Assembly: GCA_900551465.1 (NCBI GenBank) | Contig: URWL01000061.1 | Coordinates: forward strand, 1-8,740 | Length of the DNA: 8,740 nucleotides | Origin: an uncultured Blautia sp. | Lineage (GTDB): Bacteria; Bacillota; Clostridia; Lachnospirales; Lachnospiraceae | Direction of reading: 5' to 3' | In this document: piece after piece, positions 6,834 through 8,740 of the stretch | Layout of the letters: the number at the start of each line of letters is the position of its first letter | How positions within the stretch are numbered: position 1 is the first letter of the stretch | Program-made: the position numbers and the translations under genes | The notes under the pieces: model-generated | Told to the model about the DNA's origin: nothing | The model's input: the letters and a program-made list of their open reading frames with translations, nothing else | Database searches by the model: none

Positions 6834-6859
6834 GACGTATTTTTTCATCTTGTGTTGCA
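6834..6859 (-). promoter_or_regulatory. candidate autoregulatory ECF sigma promoter
   Basis: On the minus strand TGCAAC (6854-6859) is followed after exactly 16 bases by CGTC (6834-6837) and then TAATA. Bacillus ECF sigma factors such as SigX, SigM and SigV use TGAAAC-N16-CGTC, so this differs at one base with the right spacing. It ends 38 bases before the sigma ATG. A TATAAT also occurs at 6825-6830 but has no -35 match at 16-18 bases. I found no second copy before the small secreted gene, so that gene is presumably read from here. Confidence 0.65.
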
Positions 6860-6885
6860 TTTTTTACAAAATAAAATCTTGTCCA

Positions 6886-6928
6886 GGCAAAAGAAATCCC
6901 CGAAACCGACACAGTCGGCTCGGGGATT
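6886..6928 (-). terminator. intrinsic terminator of the adhE-kinase unit
   Basis: On the minus strand AATCCCCGA (6920-6928) pairs with TCGGGGATT (6895-6903), and GTCGG/CCGAC pairs inside around a 3-base loop. The stem is followed by TCTTTTG. No T-run follows on the plus strand. It lies about 47 bases after the kinase stop and separates that unit from the sigma promoter. Confidence 0.85.
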
Positions 6929-6974
6929 GTATAAATAATAAAGGGATTTGTTTCAAATGGTTTTTCTATAAAAT

Positions 6975-7733
6975 TTACTGGAAATCAATGATATCTGCCC
7001 AGCGGAGAAGGAATTCTTCTTCCTCCTTCACACCTTTTGTCAGCTGCGCTGCCGCTGCAACCGGGAGCCATTTCTGTACATACTGTTTTGCAGTATCGCT
7101 CTTCCTGCAGAAAAGATTCAGGTACAGATCTGCGGTTTTCTGATCCTTGAGAGCAAACTCAAGATAAGTGATGGCTGCGTCGCCGCTGGCATTTCCCTGA
7201 GTAGCGTGAGCCCAGTCTACGATCTTCATGGTTCCGTCCTCTGCTACGATCACATTACTTGGATTAAAATCTCCATGGCAAAGTTTGGTATGATTTGGCA
7301 TGGAATCCAGTCTTGTAAGGAGCTCATAGCGTACAGTCGCATCCAGCTTGTCCTTCACGCTCTCGATCTTACGGGCAAATTTGTCCTTCTGAAGTGTAAG
7401 TCGGGGTGCTTTTTTCTCATGCATGGAAAGCTGAAGATCCACAAATTTTTCCATGTATTCTTCCATCTTCTCCGGATTTTCCTGCATCAGCTGTTCCAGA
7501 GTTCTGCCTTCCACATACTCAATCACAACCGCCCATTCTCCATCAATCTGTGTTACTTCCAGCACCTTAGGAATATCCAGTCCGCTTTCCTCTACGCGAG
7601 CCTGGCAGAGAGCCTCGTTAAAGACATTTGCCTTTCCATGCTCTTTGGTAAATACCTTGATGATACGGTTTCCGTCTTTATAGACCACCTTATATGGACG
7701 TGTCAAAAAAACTTTTTTGTCTTTCAGATTCAT
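6975..7733 (-). CDS. aminoglycoside-phosphotransferase-fold kinase (phosphotransferase enzyme family)
   Basis: 252-residue small-molecule kinase of the APH / choline-kinase-like fold, cytosolic. Visible elements are a probable ATP-binding lysine in RIIKVF (K26), the helix glutamate E40, the hinge IEYVEGRTLEQL (71-82), the catalytic loop HGDFNPSN (153-160) with base D155 and N160, and IVDW (171-174), where D173 is the metal-binding aspartate. The core is complete, so it should be active. The substrate cannot be read from sequence; this family covers antibiotics, sugars, choline and other metabolites, and linkage to adhE gives no reason to prefer drug resistance. GGGAGGG stands 8 bases before the ATG. 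It starts 21 bases after the adhE stop, with no terminator between, so it is probably co-transcribed with adhE and ends at the terminator 6886-6928. Confidence 0.88.
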   Translation of the reverse strand: MNLKDKKVFLTRPYKVVYKDGNRIIKVFTKEHGKANVFNEALCQARVEESGLDIPKVLEVTQIDGEWAVVIEYVEGRTLEQLMQENPEKMEEYMEKFVDLQLSMHEKKAPRLTLQKDKFARKIESVKDKLDATVRYELLTRLDSMPNHTKLCHGDFNPSNVIVAEDGTMKIVDWAHATQGNASGDAAITYLEFALKDQKTADLYLNLFCRKSDTAKQYVQKWLPVAAAAQLTKGVKEEEEFLLRWADIIDFQ

Positions 7734-7754
7734 GGTAAATACCCTCCCTTTTCT

Positions 7755-8740
7755 TTATTTGGACTCTTTTCCGTAGTAAGCCTTCAGATAGATTTCTTTC
7801 AGCTCGGACATCAGCGGATATCGCGGATTCGCGCCTGTACACTGGTCATTAAATGCCTGCTCTGTCATCTCGTCCAGAGTCTCCAGGAAATATTTTTCAT
7901 CTACATTATAGTCTTTGATAGTCGGCTTAATCTCGATGATCTTTTTCAGTTCCTCCAGCTTCTCAAGAAGCTTCTCAAATACTTCCTGATCGTCTTTTCC
8001 GGTAAGTCCTACAAAACGTCCGATCTCTGCATAACGCGCCAGTGTATGCGGATACTGATACTGTGGGAATGTACCCATCTTTGTTGGTACTTCAGCACTA
8101 TTATAACGCATAACGTCTGTAAGAACCAGCGCATTTGCAATTCCGTGAGGAATATGATGGAAAGCGCCAAGCTTATGGGCAAGTGAGTGATTTACGCCCA
8201 GGAACGCATTTGCAAAAGCCATACCTGCCATGCAGGAAGCGTTTGCCATATGGTCTCTTGCCTCCACGTCATTTCCGTCTCTGTATGCTCTTGGCAGATA
8301 ATCAAATACCAGTTTGATTGCTTTCAGTGCAAGACTGTCTGTGTAGTCAGAAGCCATAACAGAAACATAAGCCTCAATGGCATGAGTCATAACATCGATA
8401 CCGGAAGCACAGGTCAGTCCTTTTGGCGCGCTCATCATATTATCTGTATCTACGATCGCCATATTCGGCATAAGCTCATAGTCAGCCAGCGGCCATTTGA
8501 TACCGGTATCTTTATCTGTGATAATGGCAAAAGGTGTTACCTCAGAGCCTGTACCGGAAGATGTTGGAATTGCTACAAAATAAGCTTTTTTACCCATTTT
8601 CGGGAAGGTATAAATTCTCTTGCGGATATCCATGAAGTCCATTGCCATGTCATCAAAATCTGCATCCGGATTCTCATAAAGCACCCACATAACCTTACCG
8701 GCATCCATTGCAGAACCACCGCCAAGAGCAATGATACAAT
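7755..8740 (-). CDS. adhE: bifunctional acetaldehyde-CoA/alcohol dehydrogenase AdhE, C-terminal alcohol dehydrogenase part (5' end outside window)
   Basis: About 328 codons are visible, open to the right edge. The first complete codons read CIIALGGGSAMD, the NAD-binding turn of iron-containing (group III) alcohol dehydrogenases. The next stretch, with WVLYENP and FMDIRKRIYTFPKMG, closely matches the C-terminal half of fused AdhE and not stand-alone ADHs. Iron ligands are present: numbering from the methionine at 8708, D105 and H109 in IDVMTHAIEAY, H174 in GVNHSLAHKLG and H188 in HHIPHG. The ending DQCTGANPRYPLMSELKEIYLKAYYG is the AdhE C-terminus. AdhE reduces acetyl-CoA to ethanol through acetaldehyde during fermentation and forms filaments (spirosomes). 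The methionine at 8708 is internal, not the start. The aldehyde dehydrogenase half should lie to the right of the window. Confidence 0.95.
   Translation of the reverse strand, partial: CIIALGGGSAMDAGKVMWVLYENPDADFDDMAMDFMDIRKRIYTFPKMGKKAYFVAIPTSSGTGSEVTPFAIITDKDTGIKWPLADYELMPNMAIVDTDNMMSAPKGLTCASGIDVMTHAIEAYVSVMASDYTDSLALKAIKLVFDYLPRAYRDGNDVEARDHMANASCMAGMAFANAFLGVNHSLAHKLGAFHHIPHGIANALVLTDVMRYNSAEVPTKMGTFPQYQYPHTLARYAEIGRFVGLTGKDDQEVFEKLLEKLEELKKIIEIKPTIKDYNVDEKYFLETLDEMTEQAFNDQCTGANPRYPLMSELKEIYLKAYYGKESK

Noticed and set aside
6946..6958. ATTTG-TTT-CAAAT inverted repeat after the kinase gene
   Set aside because: A 5-pair AT-rich stem in an AT-rich spacer is expected by chance, and the real terminator is the GC-rich hairpin at 6895-6928.
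4445..6974. Direct repeats or att sites flanking the AT-rich cassette
   Set aside because: Only short, low-complexity matches such as GGGATTT occur on both sides, not enough to claim a target duplication or attachment site.
7206..8186. Long plus-strand ORF (326 codons) across the kinase and adhE
   Set aside because: It is antisense to two well-conserved proteins, and its residues (rich in F, L, C, I, H) are typical of a complement frame.

Overview
The window looks like a chromosomal stretch from an anaerobic Firmicute, most likely a gut Lachnospiraceae (Blautia/Dorea-like). This rests on strong GGAGG-type ribosome binding sites, moderate GC in the housekeeping genes (about 47-50% in spot-counted lines of typA and adhE), a fused AdhE typical of fermenters, and the neighbourhood typA / SSB-like / corrinoid adenosyltransferase / dapA. 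The genus is an inference.

Left block (1-2357, minus strand): dapA (lysine/peptidoglycan precursor synthesis, complete except perhaps for the last base of its stop codon), preceded by a CobO/BtuR-like P-loop adenosyltransferase and, further upstream, a tandem-OB-fold SSB-like protein. Interval 1475-1730 has no gene. It holds a cluster of small hairpins and a candidate promoter for the cobO-dapA unit. The SSB-like gene is divergent from typA/bipA (2548-4380, plus strand), which ends at a strong hairpin terminator.

Central block (about 4445-6860, minus strand): an AT-rich cassette, 22-33% GC in three spot-counted lines. It contains an ECF sigma factor, a membrane anti-sigma factor of the DUF4179 type overlapping it by 4 bases, and a small exported protein whose gene is split by a frameshift at an A6 run. 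The sigma gene is preceded by TGCAAC-N16-CGTC, close to the consensus for Bacillus ECF sigma factors, so the operon is probably autoregulated. Terminators on both sides isolate the cassette. It reads as an acquired envelope-stress or signalling module whose presumed output gene may now be broken.

Right block (6886-8740, minus strand): the C-terminal alcohol dehydrogenase part of adhE, running off the right edge, followed 21 bases later by a small aminoglycoside-phosphotransferase-fold kinase and then a terminator. I saw no RNA gene, CRISPR array, insertion sequence or prophage. The candidate for an under-described system is the sigma / DUF4179 anti-sigma / secreted protein cassette.
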